64,000 bases of DNA from JBBATK01 sp044224515 (GTDB lineage: Bacteria; Bacteroidota; Ignavibacteria; Kapaibacteriales; NICIL-2), in the NCBI GenBank assembly GCA_044224515.1, contig JBGAKH010000010.1, forward strand, positions 62,001 through 126,000. The letters run 5' to 3'. Of this stretch, positions 9,497 through 18,683 are shown in pieces (the stretch's first letter is position 1; each line of letters begins with the position of its first letter). The notes under the pieces are model-generated. The model worked only from the letters and a program-made list of their open reading frames with translations, searched no databases and was not told the DNA's origin. A program made the position numbers and the translations under genes.

Positions 9497-11071
9497 ATGG
9501 CCGCTTTAGATGCATACACCGGACCATGGGATGAACGTCATGCAGGACACTTGCTGCGTCGCGCGAGTTTTGTGACTCGTCCCGATATGATTAAGCAAGT
9601 CGTTGGCATGGGTTTGTCTGCCGCGGTGGATTTACTACTTCAAGACAAAGCAGCACCGCCGGGACCGGTAGATCCGGGCTTGTCAACGCAGGGCACGTGG
9701 ACATATAACATGACCACACCACACCCGGATGACAATCAATTCCGTGGTCTGGTAAAAGCATGGTGGTTCCAGCTCATGCTTCAGCCCACGAACATTTCAG
9801 CCCTTGAGAAGCTCACCTTGTTTTGGCATAACCATTTTGCCACAGAGGCTGACACCGTATCGGATTCCCGTTTCCAGTATTACTACAACGCTACGATACG
9901 TCGCAACGCGCTGGGAAATTTCAAGACCTTCGTTCGCGACATCACTCTCGACTGCGCAATGCTGCGCTATCTGAATGGCGACACCAACACTGCGGCACAC
10001 CCTAATGAGAATTACGCCCGTGAATTGCAGGAACTGTTCACCATCGGTAAAGGTCTCGAGCGTTCACCGGGCGATTACACCAACTACACGGAAGACGATA
10101 TCAAGGCAGCGGCCAAGGTGTTGACCGGTTGGCGTACGGTTCGCATAGGCGATCCCTCAAAATCGGTGTTTCAAGCAAACGCACACGACGGCTCAAACAA
10201 ATCCTTCTCCGCTGCATACCAAAACAAGGTCATCAGTGGAGCGAAGGACGAAGTCGGTGCGCGTCGCGAATTGGATGATCTTCTGAACATGATTCTGGCT
10301 CAAGATGAAACAGCTCGCTATATCGTTCGCAAGCTCTTTCGTTGGTACGTGTTTTATGAGATTGATGATGCAACCGAGCAAAATGTAATACGTCCTCTGG
10401 CAGCACAGTTCAAGCAAAACGGATACGACATCAAACCGATTCTCGCAACGCTCTTTAAGAGTCAAGTCTTCTTCGATGATCAGAACATCGGTGCGATGAT
10501 TAAGAGTCCGATCGATTGGTTCGTCGGTCTCTCAAATCTCTTCAGCTTTAGCTACCCGACCGATACAACAAAGTACCTTAGCGCCATGACCTATGCATTA
10601 GGCGGCGTTATCAACTTGCAACAGAACCTGATGGATCCTCCTTCTGTTGCGGGATGGCAAGCGTACTACCAAAGTCCTGATTACTACAAACAGTGGATTA
10701 ACTCTGCCACACTCCCACAACGTTACGGATACACTGATGCCTTTGTCTACGGCGGTGGAAGAACACCTACGGGCTTTATCATCGACACATTGGCTGTAAT
10801 CGCGTCGGTCGTAGGCGATCCTACAGATGCCGAGGCTGTGGTCAAGGATCTAGGCGCGTACATCATGCCTGCGTACAACCTAACCTCAGACGAAGTAACC
10901 TATCTAGCCACTCAAGTTCTAATGGCCGGTGCACAAGTCTATGAGTGGGCTACGATCTGGTCTGAGTACAAGAACAATCCTGGTAACAGTGCAAAGCGCA
11001 AAACAGCGGAAGATCGCAGTAAAGCACTCTTTCGCTACATGTTCCGTATGGCAGAATTCCAACTCATGTAA
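9497..11071 (+). CDS. DUF1800 domain protein
   Basis: 524 residues, typical of the DUF1800 family. The N-terminal pattern HLLRRASFVTRPDMI, the WWFQLM and LTLFWHNHFATEAD segments, RYLNGDTN...PNENYARELQELFTIG, and ADDIKAAAKVLTGWR-like EDDIKAAAKVLTGWR are the family signatures. A later region holds IVRKLFRWYVFYEI and the conserved PPSVAGWQAYYQSPDYYKQW. The function of DUF1800 is not established; these genes nearly always sit directly before a DUF1501 gene, as here (18 bases apart), suggesting a shared surface or periplasmic role. No signal peptide is visible at this start, which is well supported by an adjacent GAGGAG. No sorting domain is present, unlike its partner. Confidence 0.92.
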   Translation: MAALDAYTGPWDERHAGHLLRRASFVTRPDMIKQVVGMGLSAAVDLLLQDKAAPPGPVDPGLSTQGTWTYNMTTPHPDDNQFRGLVKAWWFQLMLQPTNISALEKLTLFWHNHFATEADTVSDSRFQYYYNATIRRNALGNFKTFVRDITLDCAMLRYLNGDTNTAAHPNENYARELQELFTIGKGLERSPGDYTNYTEDDIKAAAKVLTGWRTVRIGDPSKSVFQANAHDGSNKSFSAAYQNKVISGAKDEVGARRELDDLLNMILAQDETARYIVRKLFRWYVFYEIDDATEQNVIRPLAAQFKQNGYDIKPILATLFKSQVFFDDQNIGAMIKSPIDWFVGLSNLFSFSYPTDTTKYLSAMTYALGGVINLQQNLMDPPSVAGWQAYYQSPDYYKQWINSATLPQRYGYTDAFVYGGGRTPTGFIIDTLAVIASVVGDPTDAEAVVKDLGAYIMPAYNLTSDEVTYLATQVLMAGAQVYEWATIWSEYKNNPGNSAKRKTAEDRSKALFRYMFRMAEFQLM

Positions 11072-11089
11072 CATTCACTAGGAACACTC

Positions 11090-12664
11090 ATGAAACGTAG
11101 AGATTTTATCAAAGCGGCTTCGCCGCTGCTCACCGTTCCCTTCCTACTGAATGGAACACCGATGCGGGCTTTGTCGCGCATGCGGGTTTTAGATCCGCTC
11201 TACCGCAGCACGCTCGCAACAGACAGAGTACTGGTTCTCATACAGCTGCAAGGAGGAAACGACGGTATCAACACGATCTTACCTCTGGACCAGCTATCAA
11301 CCTATAACAGCGTTCGCTCACAAGTCGCTTTGCCGGAGAGTAAAATTCTTAAGCTCAGCGATGCAACCGGAATTCACCCGGCGATGAGCGATATGCATAA
11401 GCTCTTTGGAAACGGCATGATGAATGTGGTTCAAGGCGTGACGTATCCAAACCCCAACCTGTCACACTTTCGCTCTACCGATATTTGGATGAGCGCAACC
11501 GGATACGATCAGTACCTCAACACCGGTTGGGCCGGAAGATATTTGGATGCGGAGTTTCCGAACTATCCGACAGGCTACCCGAATGCTCAGATGCCTGACC
11601 CGCCTGCTATTCAAATGGGTGCGGTGATGTCCCTGACATCGCAAGGGCCTTCGCAAAGCATGGGTATCGCCATTCAAGATCCCACGACATTCTACAATCT
11701 TGTCAACGGAACCTCCAAGGGACCTTTCGGCGATCCGCCCTCAACGCGTCCGGGAAATGAGTTAAAGTTCCTGCGACAAGTTGAAGCCGAATCACAAGCC
11801 TATTCAACGGGTATTAAAGCTGCAGCGGATAAAGCAACGAATCGCGCAACCTATCCCACGGGCAACAGTCTTGCCGATCAACTGAAGATTGTTGCTCGAC
11901 TTATTGCCGGAGGTCTCAAAACTCGGGTCTACATGGTTACACTTGGTGGCTTCGATACACATAGTGGCCAAGTCGATCAAACAGACAAGACCATGGGTTC
12001 ACATGCAACCTTGCTTGGACGTCTCTCAACGGCTGTCAATGCTTTCTACGACGATCTGAAGCAGCTCAGCTGCGTTGATCGCGTACTGACCGTCACCTTT
12101 TCCGAATTCGGTCGTCGTGTGCTTTCCAACGCAAGCAACGGAACAGACCACGGAACGGCAGCTCCTATGATGATTGTGGGAACACAGGTAAACCCGATTA
12201 TTATCGGAAACAATCCAAGTCTCACAGATCTTGACAACGGCAACCTGAAGATGCAAACGGATTTCCGTCAAGTGTACACTTCGATTCTTTCGCAGTGGTT
12301 TGGCGTGAGTGGCTCTGAACTGCAGAGCTCCATGCTGAAAGACTTCACGCAGGTACCAATCATCAAGTCTAGCTCGAGCCCCGTTGCCGATGATAGCGCA
12401 GCTGTTCTTGCCTTGAGTTGCACTCCCAATCCATTGAATGGAAGTCCGGGAACAATTCGCTACACCTTGGCGTCAGACGCAGATGTTCGCCTTCGCGTGT
12501 GCGATTTGGATGGACGCACCGTCGCAATGATAGCCCAAGAGTACCAAGGCCAAGGTTCACAAGAGCATCGTTTTGATGCGGCTCAACTTCCTTCGGGTAC
12601 CTACTTCTGCGAGTTACGGGCAGGTCAACGACGTAGCGTCTGTCAGATCATCGTAGCTCATTAA
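11090..12664 (+). CDS. DUF1501 (sulfatase-like) protein with Tat signal and T9SS sorting domain
   Basis: 524 residues. The N-terminus MKRRDFIKAASPLL is a canonical twin-arginine motif, so the protein is probably exported folded by Tat. The DUF1501 body shows LIQLQGGNDGINTILPL, the LSHFRSTDIW segment, MVTLGGFDTHSGQVDQ and FSEFGRRVLSNASNGTDHG, which carry the His/Asp residues expected to bind metal in this alkaline-phosphatase-like fold. The last ~80 residues are a T9SS type-A-like sorting domain (PNPLNG, DLDGRTV, LPSGTYFCEL). It is the second gene of a two-gene operon with the DUF1800 gene. Role unknown; a surface hydrolase is plausible. A strong palindromic terminator follows. Confidence 0.92.
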   Translation: MKRRDFIKAASPLLTVPFLLNGTPMRALSRMRVLDPLYRSTLATDRVLVLIQLQGGNDGINTILPLDQLSTYNSVRSQVALPESKILKLSDATGIHPAMSDMHKLFGNGMMNVVQGVTYPNPNLSHFRSTDIWMSATGYDQYLNTGWAGRYLDAEFPNYPTGYPNAQMPDPPAIQMGAVMSLTSQGPSQSMGIAIQDPTTFYNLVNGTSKGPFGDPPSTRPGNELKFLRQVEAESQAYSTGIKAAADKATNRATYPTGNSLADQLKIVARLIAGGLKTRVYMVTLGGFDTHSGQVDQTDKTMGSHATLLGRLSTAVNAFYDDLKQLSCVDRVLTVTFSEFGRRVLSNASNGTDHGTAAPMMIVGTQVNPIIIGNNPSLTDLDNGNLKMQTDFRQVYTSILSQWFGVSGSELQSSMLKDFTQVPIIKSSSSPVADDSAAVLALSCTPNPLNGSPGTIRYTLASDADVRLRVCDLDGRTVAMIAQEYQGQGSQEHRFDAAQLPSGTYFCELRAGQRRSVCQIIVAH

Positions 12665-12710
12665 GCTCAGCGTCATTGCTATTTGCGTACGACAATGACT
12701 CTGGGATAGA

Positions 12711-12747
12711 AAACCAACGGCGGGCCGGCCCGCCGTTGGTTTTTTTT
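12711..12747 (+). terminator. Bidirectional intrinsic terminator between convergent genes
   Basis: A perfect 32-base palindrome (arms 12711-12726 and 12727-12742, AAACCAACGGCGGGCC) is followed by T up to 12747. Read from the minus strand it is followed by TTTTCT, so it can end both the DUF1501 operon and the minus-strand gene at 12832. Confidence 0.9.
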
Positions 12748-12831
12748 GACAAACCTCTTCTTCCCTGCACGTCGATGTCAGTAATGATACCTTAAGCGGC
12801 ACACTGAACAAAGCATAAACACATAGGGTCA

Positions 12832-14244
12832 TCACGGTTTGCGGCCACCACGCAGTCCGGAACTTTTCTCGAACACATCTGCACCTTTAGTGCAACGTCC
12901 GACGCCGAGCAAGCGTTTGTCACCATCTACCAAAAGAATGTAGCGACACAGATCAGGGAATCTAAAAACTGCTGAGGGTAGACAGAGCTCCACTCTCTTC
13001 AGGTCACGATTGAAAGTATGCGTCTCTATTCTACGCAGCGATGAATCCAGACTAATGATACGTGCATTATACACCGGCTTTGGTGACTTGATCATCCCGC
13101 TATCCAACCTCGTCTGCCGATTGAATATCATCCAACAGCTCGAGTAACTGTGAAAGCGCATCAAGCTATCTAAGGAAAACAAGGTGTCTCTCTCTTCCAC
13201 AATCCAAGGCATACTCAGATCACTTGTCGATTCATACACACTACGTGATTTGATTCGTGTTTGCTCCGATTTCAGATAGCGCTCGCGATACTCTTGCATG
13301 TACTTTTCTGCCGGGTGCTGTGGTAGCTTCGAGATCTGCACACCGATGCTTCGCATACTGTCGAGATATCGTTGCAGTAGTTTCCACTGACAAGCATGCG
13401 GATACGATAACTCGGAGAAGACGCTGGTGTAGTTTCGAGACTTGCGTTGAAGCTCATGGATGTACAGCTGAGAGGCATAACTCTGATGCTGAGCCGCTTC
13501 TATTTTCACCGTCGCGCCGGCGTCGGTTTTTACGACGACGCGAAGTCGAGCCGGAATACTATCTGCACCACATCCTATTGTTCGAGAGCACTGAAAGTTG
13601 TCGGCATCAAGAACCTCTGAAGGAATACTCGGTGTTGTGGATCGTGCACTGAGCTGCAAACTATCCAGGCGCACGAGCAGAGCGCCATTGCGGGCGTCAA
13701 CTAATTCAAGAACGATCTGGATACTCTGACCTAAAGCAAGTCTTGACCATCGATCGGATTTGTCTTGATAGCTGTCATGCAAACAAGCGTAGTGCGTTCT
13801 AAGTCGGTCGATAGTTACACATCGGTACACCGAAAGTTGGTTGCTGCCTCTAGTCAGTGTGAATACTTCACTCGCCAGAATCTCCGTCCAGAGACTATCG
13901 ATTTCTTCTCGTGCATTACGCTTCCATACTCTGTCATTCTCCAAGTTCAGCAGTGGCACTTGATTGAGATGTTGAGCATTGCGACATCGTAGTTCACCCC
14001 ACCGGTAGTGAAAGGTTCCACCTCTACCCTGCATTACGACTTCATTGTATCGCAGAAATCTCCACTGTTCCGGTTCAACAGCGTACACGGGACTCGGGAG
14101 CTGAGCCATCAGCTCAAAGCCGTGCACAAACACGATAAGGTATACGGAAGCATGCCACAACAACCTCCGTTGTCGGTGACTCAAGCCGAAAAATGTTGGT
14201 CGACGCTGCGCTGCGGCGTATCGGTCAGAGAATCGTCTCGTCAT
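12832..14244 (-). CDS. Unknown secreted protein
   Basis: 470 residues. The first ~27 residues are rich in Arg, then a hydrophobic segment (LLWHASVYLIVFVHGFELMA, about residues 29-48) looks like a signal peptide with a long positive start or an uncleaved anchor. The remainder has no domain I recognise: it is mixed alpha/beta, with several Cys residues and a Tyr/Arg-rich stretch around the middle. The reading frame is long, has no internal disruption and faces the DUF1501 operon across a shared terminator. Later in-frame ATG codons exist but would lose the hydrophobic segment. Probably periplasmic or surface-located, function unknown. Confidence 0.65.
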   Translation of the reverse strand: MTRRFSDRYAAAQRRPTFFGLSHRQRRLLWHASVYLIVFVHGFELMAQLPSPVYAVEPEQWRFLRYNEVVMQGRGGTFHYRWGELRCRNAQHLNQVPLLNLENDRVWKRNAREEIDSLWTEILASEVFTLTRGSNQLSVYRCVTIDRLRTHYACLHDSYQDKSDRWSRLALGQSIQIVLELVDARNGALLVRLDSLQLSARSTTPSIPSEVLDADNFQCSRTIGCGADSIPARLRVVVKTDAGATVKIEAAQHQSYASQLYIHELQRKSRNYTSVFSELSYPHACQWKLLQRYLDSMRSIGVQISKLPQHPAEKYMQEYRERYLKSEQTRIKSRSVYESTSDLSMPWIVEERDTLFSLDSLMRFHSYSSCWMIFNRQTRLDSGMIKSPKPVYNARIISLDSSLRRIETHTFNRDLKRVELCLPSAVFRFPDLCRYILLVDGDKRLLGVGRCTKGADVFEKSSGLRGGRKP

Positions 14245-14742
14245 GGTCTACTGCTACGTTGAAGGTGCATTGTACTCTTCGGAAGAAAGCAACGGCAACT
14301 GTGCATTCTTGATTATAAAACATGTGTTGCATATACCACAACGTCTGTCAAGTCTAGAAGTAGAGGATCCATGTATTGGAGCTGCTCTTTGCATCCCGCT
14401 GCACTTCAATAAGAGTATCGACTCCAAAATACAATTCCCAAGGTGTACGCTCTCTTCATTAGGATATAACGAAACAACAAATAGTTATTTAAAGCTAGTG
14501 TAATCGATGGTAGTTCGCCTTCGTAGCAGCTCGATTTCATTGATTCTATTCGGGCTAATCTATCGCTCGTTCGAACTCGTTGCTTTGTTACTGAGCTTCC
14601 AATCTGTAGTTTACCCTGACTCAACGACCGCTCTTAAGCAGGTACGTACGTTGATCATACGCGAGGACTCTTCTCTAAAGATAGTAGCGAAGACTCAGCG
14701 TTGATCGACTAAACATTCGAATACGGCTTCCGGTAGAGGGTG

Positions 14743-14790
14743 AGGTTCAGGATCAGGATCAAGATCAGGTTCAGAATCAGCTTCACCGTT
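14743..14790. repeat. Degenerate six-base tandem repeat (CAGGAT-like)
   Basis: Consecutive hexamers CAGGAT, CAGGAT, CAAGAT, CAGGTT, CAGAAT, CAGCTT. Read on the minus strand the repeat encodes alternating acidic residues and proline (SEPDLDPDPEPHP) in an open frame of roughly 60 codons that stops at 14695-14697 but has no ATG. Confidence 0.7.
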
Positions 14791-14835
14791 AAGTTCGGAA
14801 TCCGCTTCAAACACCGCTTCCTGTTCAAGTAAAGA

Positions 14836-14882
14836 GTGCACGTTTTTAGCGTGCAGAGGTGTGCAGTTTTGCACTAATGCAC
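14836..14882. promoter_or_regulatory. Cluster of GTGCA / TGCAC motifs upstream of the esterase
   Basis: GTGCA occurs at 14836, 14851 and 14861 and its complement TGCAC at 14870 and 14878, five copies in 47 bases ending 46 bases before the esterase start. The mix of direct and inverted copies resembles an operator array, but no regulator can be named. Confidence 0.35.
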
Positions 14883-14928
14883 TGCGGGCCGGTTAATAAT
14901 GCTTGGTACTATCAAGGTAACACTAGAC

Positions 14929-16377
14929 ATGAATATCTCAAGAAGAATCGTTGTCGTGGCTTTTGTCCTACTGACCACTGTGCAAAGCCGTGCGCAGAAC
15001 TGGGTAGACACTGTGTTTTCCCTTTCTGCACAGCGGGACATACAGTATGGTACTGCTCTCAACTTCAACAATCAAATGGAGAACTTGCAGCTAGATCTCT
15101 ACCTACCCGATTGTTCGGATATCGCGGCACCGCCGCGTCCCTTATTCGTGTGGATTCATGGCGGAGCCTTTTTATCCGGCAACAAGAATGATGCTGGTAT
15201 CGTGCGTTCTTGCAGCTCTTTTGCGAAGAGAGGTTATGTCTGCGCGAGCCTTGATTATCGTCTGGGATTTGTCGCCGACAGCATCGATTGGAAGTGCAAC
15301 TACCCCAATTACGGTTGTGTATTTGCCGCCGACACATCGGAATGGATACGAGCCTGGTATCGCGGTGTGCAAGACGCGAAGGGTGCTGTACGCTGGCTGG
15401 TTCGACACGCTACTGAGTACAACATCGATCCGCAGAACATTTTTTTAGCTGGAGAGAGTGCAGGTTCCTTTGTGGCGATGGGTGTAGCGTATTTGGATAC
15501 GGCTGTTGAACGACCTGAACAAACTCTTGCGCTGAGCCCTGTAAAAGCACCCGCTCAAAACAGTAGAACTTGCGTGTATGCAGTTGGCAAGGACTTTGGA
15601 AGTGGTTACGTCGAGCGACCGGATCTGGGCGACATCGAAGGTACTATCGAGTCAGGTGTGAGTGCATACACCATCAAGGCTGTTGGCAACAACTATGGTG
15701 GCATGATTAAAGACTTGTTGCGCTACCGTAAAGAGTCAAGCACCCAAATACCATTGTTTAGCTTTCATCAGCCTTGCGATATGGTAGTGCCCATTGATGA
15801 AGGACGAGTCTATCAAGGTCTGTCTTGGTGCATGACCAATGGATACGGTTGCTATGGCATTGCCCATACACCCTTGGTCCACGGCAGTCGTGCCATTAGC
15901 GCATGGAACACTCGCTTTGACTACGGCTACGAGATTCACAACGAATTCACGAGCCAGGAGTTCCCTTTTAGCTTTCTTCTCGGACCCGGTAGCTGTGCTG
16001 ACCAGGTGAACAACCCCTGCCATGCCTATGACAATGTTTTCCTTCGCGACAAACAACTGGCACAGTGGCTGGCTCCGAAAGTAAGCTCCATGATCTGCGG
16101 ATCTTCAACGGCGGTGGCGGACGACGAGCAACGAACGCTGAGCTGCAGCGTGGTTCCATCGCCCCTAAACGATCGTTCGGAACTTCGCAGTTCGGGTATA
16201 CACATCGAGTCCTATACGCTCTGCAACGCCCTGGGTCAAGTCATCGACCGACGTTCGCAGCTTGATGTTGAACGCTGCTCCTTGTCAACACGAGGACTGC
16301 ACAATGGGCTATACCTGGTTCTCGTTCGCCTCGTTAATGGCTCCGTCCAACGAATCCCCGTAGTCAAACTGCCCTAA
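14929..16377 (+). CDS. Secreted carboxylesterase (alpha/beta-hydrolase) with T9SS sorting domain
   Basis: Start at ATG 14929, preceded by AAGGT and giving a signal peptide (RRIVVVAFVLLTTVQSRAQ); an ATG 30 bases earlier only lengthens it. 482 residues. The catalytic domain shows the type-B carboxylesterase signatures: HGGAF oxyanion-hole motif at residues 78-81, DYRLGF, the helix DAKGAVRWLVRHATEYNIDP and nucleophile elbow GESAGS with Ser177. Likely acid and base partners are Asp in PCDMVVP and a His in the EIHNEF region. The last ~75 residues are a T9SS type-A-like sorting domain (VPSPLND, CNALGQVIDRR, GLHNGLYLVLV). It probably hydrolyses ester bonds on the cell surface; substrate unknown. Confidence 0.85.
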   Translation: MNISRRIVVVAFVLLTTVQSRAQNWVDTVFSLSAQRDIQYGTALNFNNQMENLQLDLYLPDCSDIAAPPRPLFVWIHGGAFLSGNKNDAGIVRSCSSFAKRGYVCASLDYRLGFVADSIDWKCNYPNYGCVFAADTSEWIRAWYRGVQDAKGAVRWLVRHATEYNIDPQNIFLAGESAGSFVAMGVAYLDTAVERPEQTLALSPVKAPAQNSRTCVYAVGKDFGSGYVERPDLGDIEGTIESGVSAYTIKAVGNNYGGMIKDLLRYRKESSTQIPLFSFHQPCDMVVPIDEGRVYQGLSWCMTNGYGCYGIAHTPLVHGSRAISAWNTRFDYGYEIHNEFTSQEFPFSFLLGPGSCADQVNNPCHAYDNVFLRDKQLAQWLAPKVSSMICGSSTAVADDEQRTLSCSVVPSPLNDRSELRSSGIHIESYTLCNALGQVIDRRSQLDVERCSLSTRGLHNGLYLVLVRLVNGSVQRIPVVKLP

Positions 16378-16532
16378 ATCACGCAAAATTTTACGGAATT
16401 CAGCATTGCTCTCGACTTCAGCTAATTCTTTCAACAGCCTCAACAATTTCGCTGTCACAACATCGTTCATGTCTACTTTACAAGAGAGCGCAGACAGCGC
16501 ATTCTATTTTCATTCATCTTTTGGACTTCCCT

Positions 16533-17030
16533 ATGTATTCTAACGTACAAGATTTCTTGATGCAGTATGGCTACGAGAGTGGCAACACAAACAAGCTCCT
16601 CGCCGCAGTTTCTGAGGCACACTTCAATGAAGAGCCGAACGAGCACGTACGTTCAACCGGACGCCTTTCATGGCATATTGCTAAAGCCGTTAGCGAGTTT
16701 GGTGCATTGCTTCCTATCACAGTAACAAAGGTGGGCGAAGCAGATAAGACCACTACACCGGCTGCAGCTGCAGCGTTGCACTCAAGATCAGCCGCTGAAT
16801 TGATGGCCGCTGTTCAGTCGACCATCACGAACGAGATGCTTGGCAATGAAATCAACGCATGGGGTATGAAGATGACAGTCAGCAGTCTGTTGTGGATGCT
16901 AATCACCCACGAAATCCACCATCGCGGTCAGTTGCAAGTTGTCATGCGTGTTGTAGGCGACATGCCCGTAGGAGTGGTTGGACCGACCGACGAAGAAATG
17001 AAGGCCATGATGGCAGCTCGTCAGAACTAA
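16533..17030 (+). CDS. DinB-family metal-binding protein
   Basis: 165 residues, four-helix DinB fold. Start chosen at ATG 16533; an in-frame TTG at 16521 is less likely. The metal triad typical of DinB proteins is visible: His48 in SWHIAK, and His126 with His130 in THEIHHRGQL. Family members include thiol transferases acting on bacillithiol or mycothiol and damage-inducible proteins of unknown role; the substrate here cannot be told. The gene stands alone between the esterase and a minus-strand gene and is followed by an intrinsic terminator. Confidence 0.85.
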   Translation: MYSNVQDFLMQYGYESGNTNKLLAAVSEAHFNEEPNEHVRSTGRLSWHIAKAVSEFGALLPITVTKVGEADKTTTPAAAAALHSRSAAELMAAVQSTITNEMLGNEINAWGMKMTVSSLLWMLITHEIHHRGQLQVVMRVVGDMPVGVVGPTDEEMKAMMAARQN

Positions 17031-17055
17031 GTTCATACGAGAACACTAAAGACCA

Positions 17056-17084
17056 AAGCCCCACAGATCCTGTGGGGCTTTTTT
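17056..17084 (+). terminator. Intrinsic terminator of the DinB-family gene
   Basis: Perfect ten-base arms AAGCCCCACA (17056-17065) and TGTGGGGCTT (17071-17080), GATCC loop, then T to 17084. Confidence 0.92.
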
Positions 17085-17247
17085 GTTATGCTATCGTCAC
17101 AAGACAGGTCCTGAACTATGTCTCAGCAAATGGATCAAAATCGCTCTCTCGCACTGTCCGCTACAGAGTTAAGAATGCTCAGTGTACGAGGCCGAGCGAA
17201 TTGTCTGCCTCGCCGAGGAGCACTTGAACCAAAAAGGTGTGTGGACT

Positions 17248-18495
17248 TTAGTGTACAATGGAGATGTGCTTGCAAAGCGGGGTTGTGTCGCGCGACAGAA
17301 CAAGCACATAGCTGGCGCTCGGCAGTGACGCGGTGCTTAGCGTCAACTCTGCGAGTTCAGTTGAGGGGTGTGAGCGATACACAACTCTTCCAAGTTCGTC
17401 GAACAGTTCGATACGACGTATTGATTGCGTAGCACTCCAGCGCACATGCATGAGATCCGAAGCTGGTTGCGGCTGAAGCTGTAATTGTTCAAACTCTAAA
17501 TGCTTAGAGTCATCACCGCTCTCATAGCTACTCAGCTTGGGCTTTACAGCTCTCACGAGACGTGCCGTGGCTCCTGTACCGGCTTTGGGTGCAGCGCCAT
17601 AGTAACACACCACTTCGCCGTTATCAAACTTGATAACGCTTGGGTCAAGCTTTAAATAGATCCCCCACGTCGTATCGGGAATTAGCAGGTGAATGGCGCT
17701 CGTGTCGAAGGTCAAGCCGTCAACACTCTCTACATAGGCTATTCCGCCGGATTTCGATGAGCGCATACTTGCTCTGATGTAGAGACGGAAGCGTCCATCA
17801 CTCAAATACACCGGCTGTGGGTCCACATCGTCGAGGCGAAGAATGTTGCCTTGAGACTCTTTCGTCCATGTCAACCCCCAATCCGTACTTAGTGCAGTGC
17901 GGGTACCATTGCTCCGATAAAAGTCACCAACATAGTACATGCGCCACAGTGAATCTTTCAGTTGGATGACGGAAGGAACCGATGAGATGGAATCATCGTC
18001 ATCGCCGGGTTGATAGCGTATTCCGGCTTCTTTCTGCCATTGCAAACCATCAGATGAGATCCAGCTTAGGATCTGACTTTTGTGTCGCTGTTGTGTGTTT
18101 GTAGGCAAGGGCACTTCTGAGACATAACGAATACGTCCGTCCGGCAAGTACACATATCCTCCATCACCTCGAATGCTCACTTGGTTGAGCGGCACAAACG
18201 AACGTCCATTGTTCAACACCTCCAACGCGGCATAGCTCGGAAGACCGGAAAACCCGAGCACAATTCGTTCATCCTGAAGTATGTGTAGTCGTGGAACGCC
18301 ACCGCCCAACACGATGGTTGTGGTGTCGATGGCAAACTCAGTTCCCTCGTGAGGATCTAGAGTAAAAAAACGTTTCCAATCAACGGTCTGCGCCGACAGA
18401 TTCAGAATCGTGAGCACAAGTACCGGCAGACATACGTATACAGTACGCTGCACTCCGGGAGCTCTGCGACCTTCGCCTTTGTGAAAGACACGCAT
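17248..18495 (-). CDS. Secreted beta-propeller (sialidase/glycosidase-like) T9SS cargo
   Basis: 415 residues; the start at 18495 is supported by AAGGAG 8-9 bases upstream. An Arg-rich n-region and the hydrophobic segment VYVCLPVLVLTILNLSAQ form the signal peptide. The body has the blade-like repetition of five- to six-bladed propellers: GDGGYVYLPDGRIRYVS, LSWISSDGLQWQKEAG, LSTDWGLTWTKES, DPQPVYLSDGRFRLY and AYVESVDGLTFD, some resembling Asp-box (S-x-D-x-G-x-x-W) turns. The C-terminal ~80 residues are a T9SS type-A-like sorting domain (QPQPASDLMHVRW, LFDELGRVVYR, LPSASYVLVL). It could bind or cleave surface glycans, but catalytic residues cannot be assigned. Confidence 0.7.
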   Translation of the reverse strand: MRVFHKGEGRRAPGVQRTVYVCLPVLVLTILNLSAQTVDWKRFFTLDPHEGTEFAIDTTTIVLGGGVPRLHILQDERIVLGFSGLPSYAALEVLNNGRSFVPLNQVSIRGDGGYVYLPDGRIRYVSEVPLPTNTQQRHKSQILSWISSDGLQWQKEAGIRYQPGDDDDSISSVPSVIQLKDSLWRMYYVGDFYRSNGTRTALSTDWGLTWTKESQGNILRLDDVDPQPVYLSDGRFRLYIRASMRSSKSGGIAYVESVDGLTFDTSAIHLLIPDTTWGIYLKLDPSVIKFDNGEVVCYYGAAPKAGTGATARLVRAVKPKLSSYESGDDSKHLEFEQLQLQPQPASDLMHVRWSATQSIRRIELFDELGRVVYRSHPSTELAELTLSTASLPSASYVLVLSRDTTPLCKHISIVH

Positions 18496-18617
18496 GCTTT
18501 GTCTCCTTTACTGATTATCACCACGTTGATAACGGACGTAGACCTGTAGCAGGTAGCAACGCAATCAGGTCGAAGAATGTACTGACAGGTACAGACGGGT
18601 CACGGCATCGCTATCTC

Positions 18618-18651
18618 AAAAAAAACCGGTTGACGCGAAGCGGCAACCGGT
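18618..18651 (-). terminator. Intrinsic terminator of metK
   Basis: On the minus strand, arms ACCGGTTG and CAACCGGT enclose CCGCTTCGCGT and are followed by eight T. It lies 33 bases after the metK stop. Confidence 0.92.
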
Positions 18652-18683
18652 CCAAAATAGTCCACAGAGCTACTCTCTGCCGA

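Larger units (their letters stand above)
14245..14928. other. Long intergenic region with low-complexity and GTGCA motifs
   Basis: Short open frames exist on both strands but none has convincing composition. Two structured parts are listed separately: degenerate hexamers at 14743-14790 and a cluster of GTGCA/TGCAC pentamers at 14836-14882, immediately before the esterase gene. Confidence 0.5.

Noticed and set aside
17118..17328. Possible frameshifted small gene (MSQQMDQNRSLALSATEL, then YEAERIVCLAEEHLNQKG in another frame)
   Set aside because: The second half is antisense to the sorting domain of the minus-strand gene at 17248, so its protein-like look is probably an accident.
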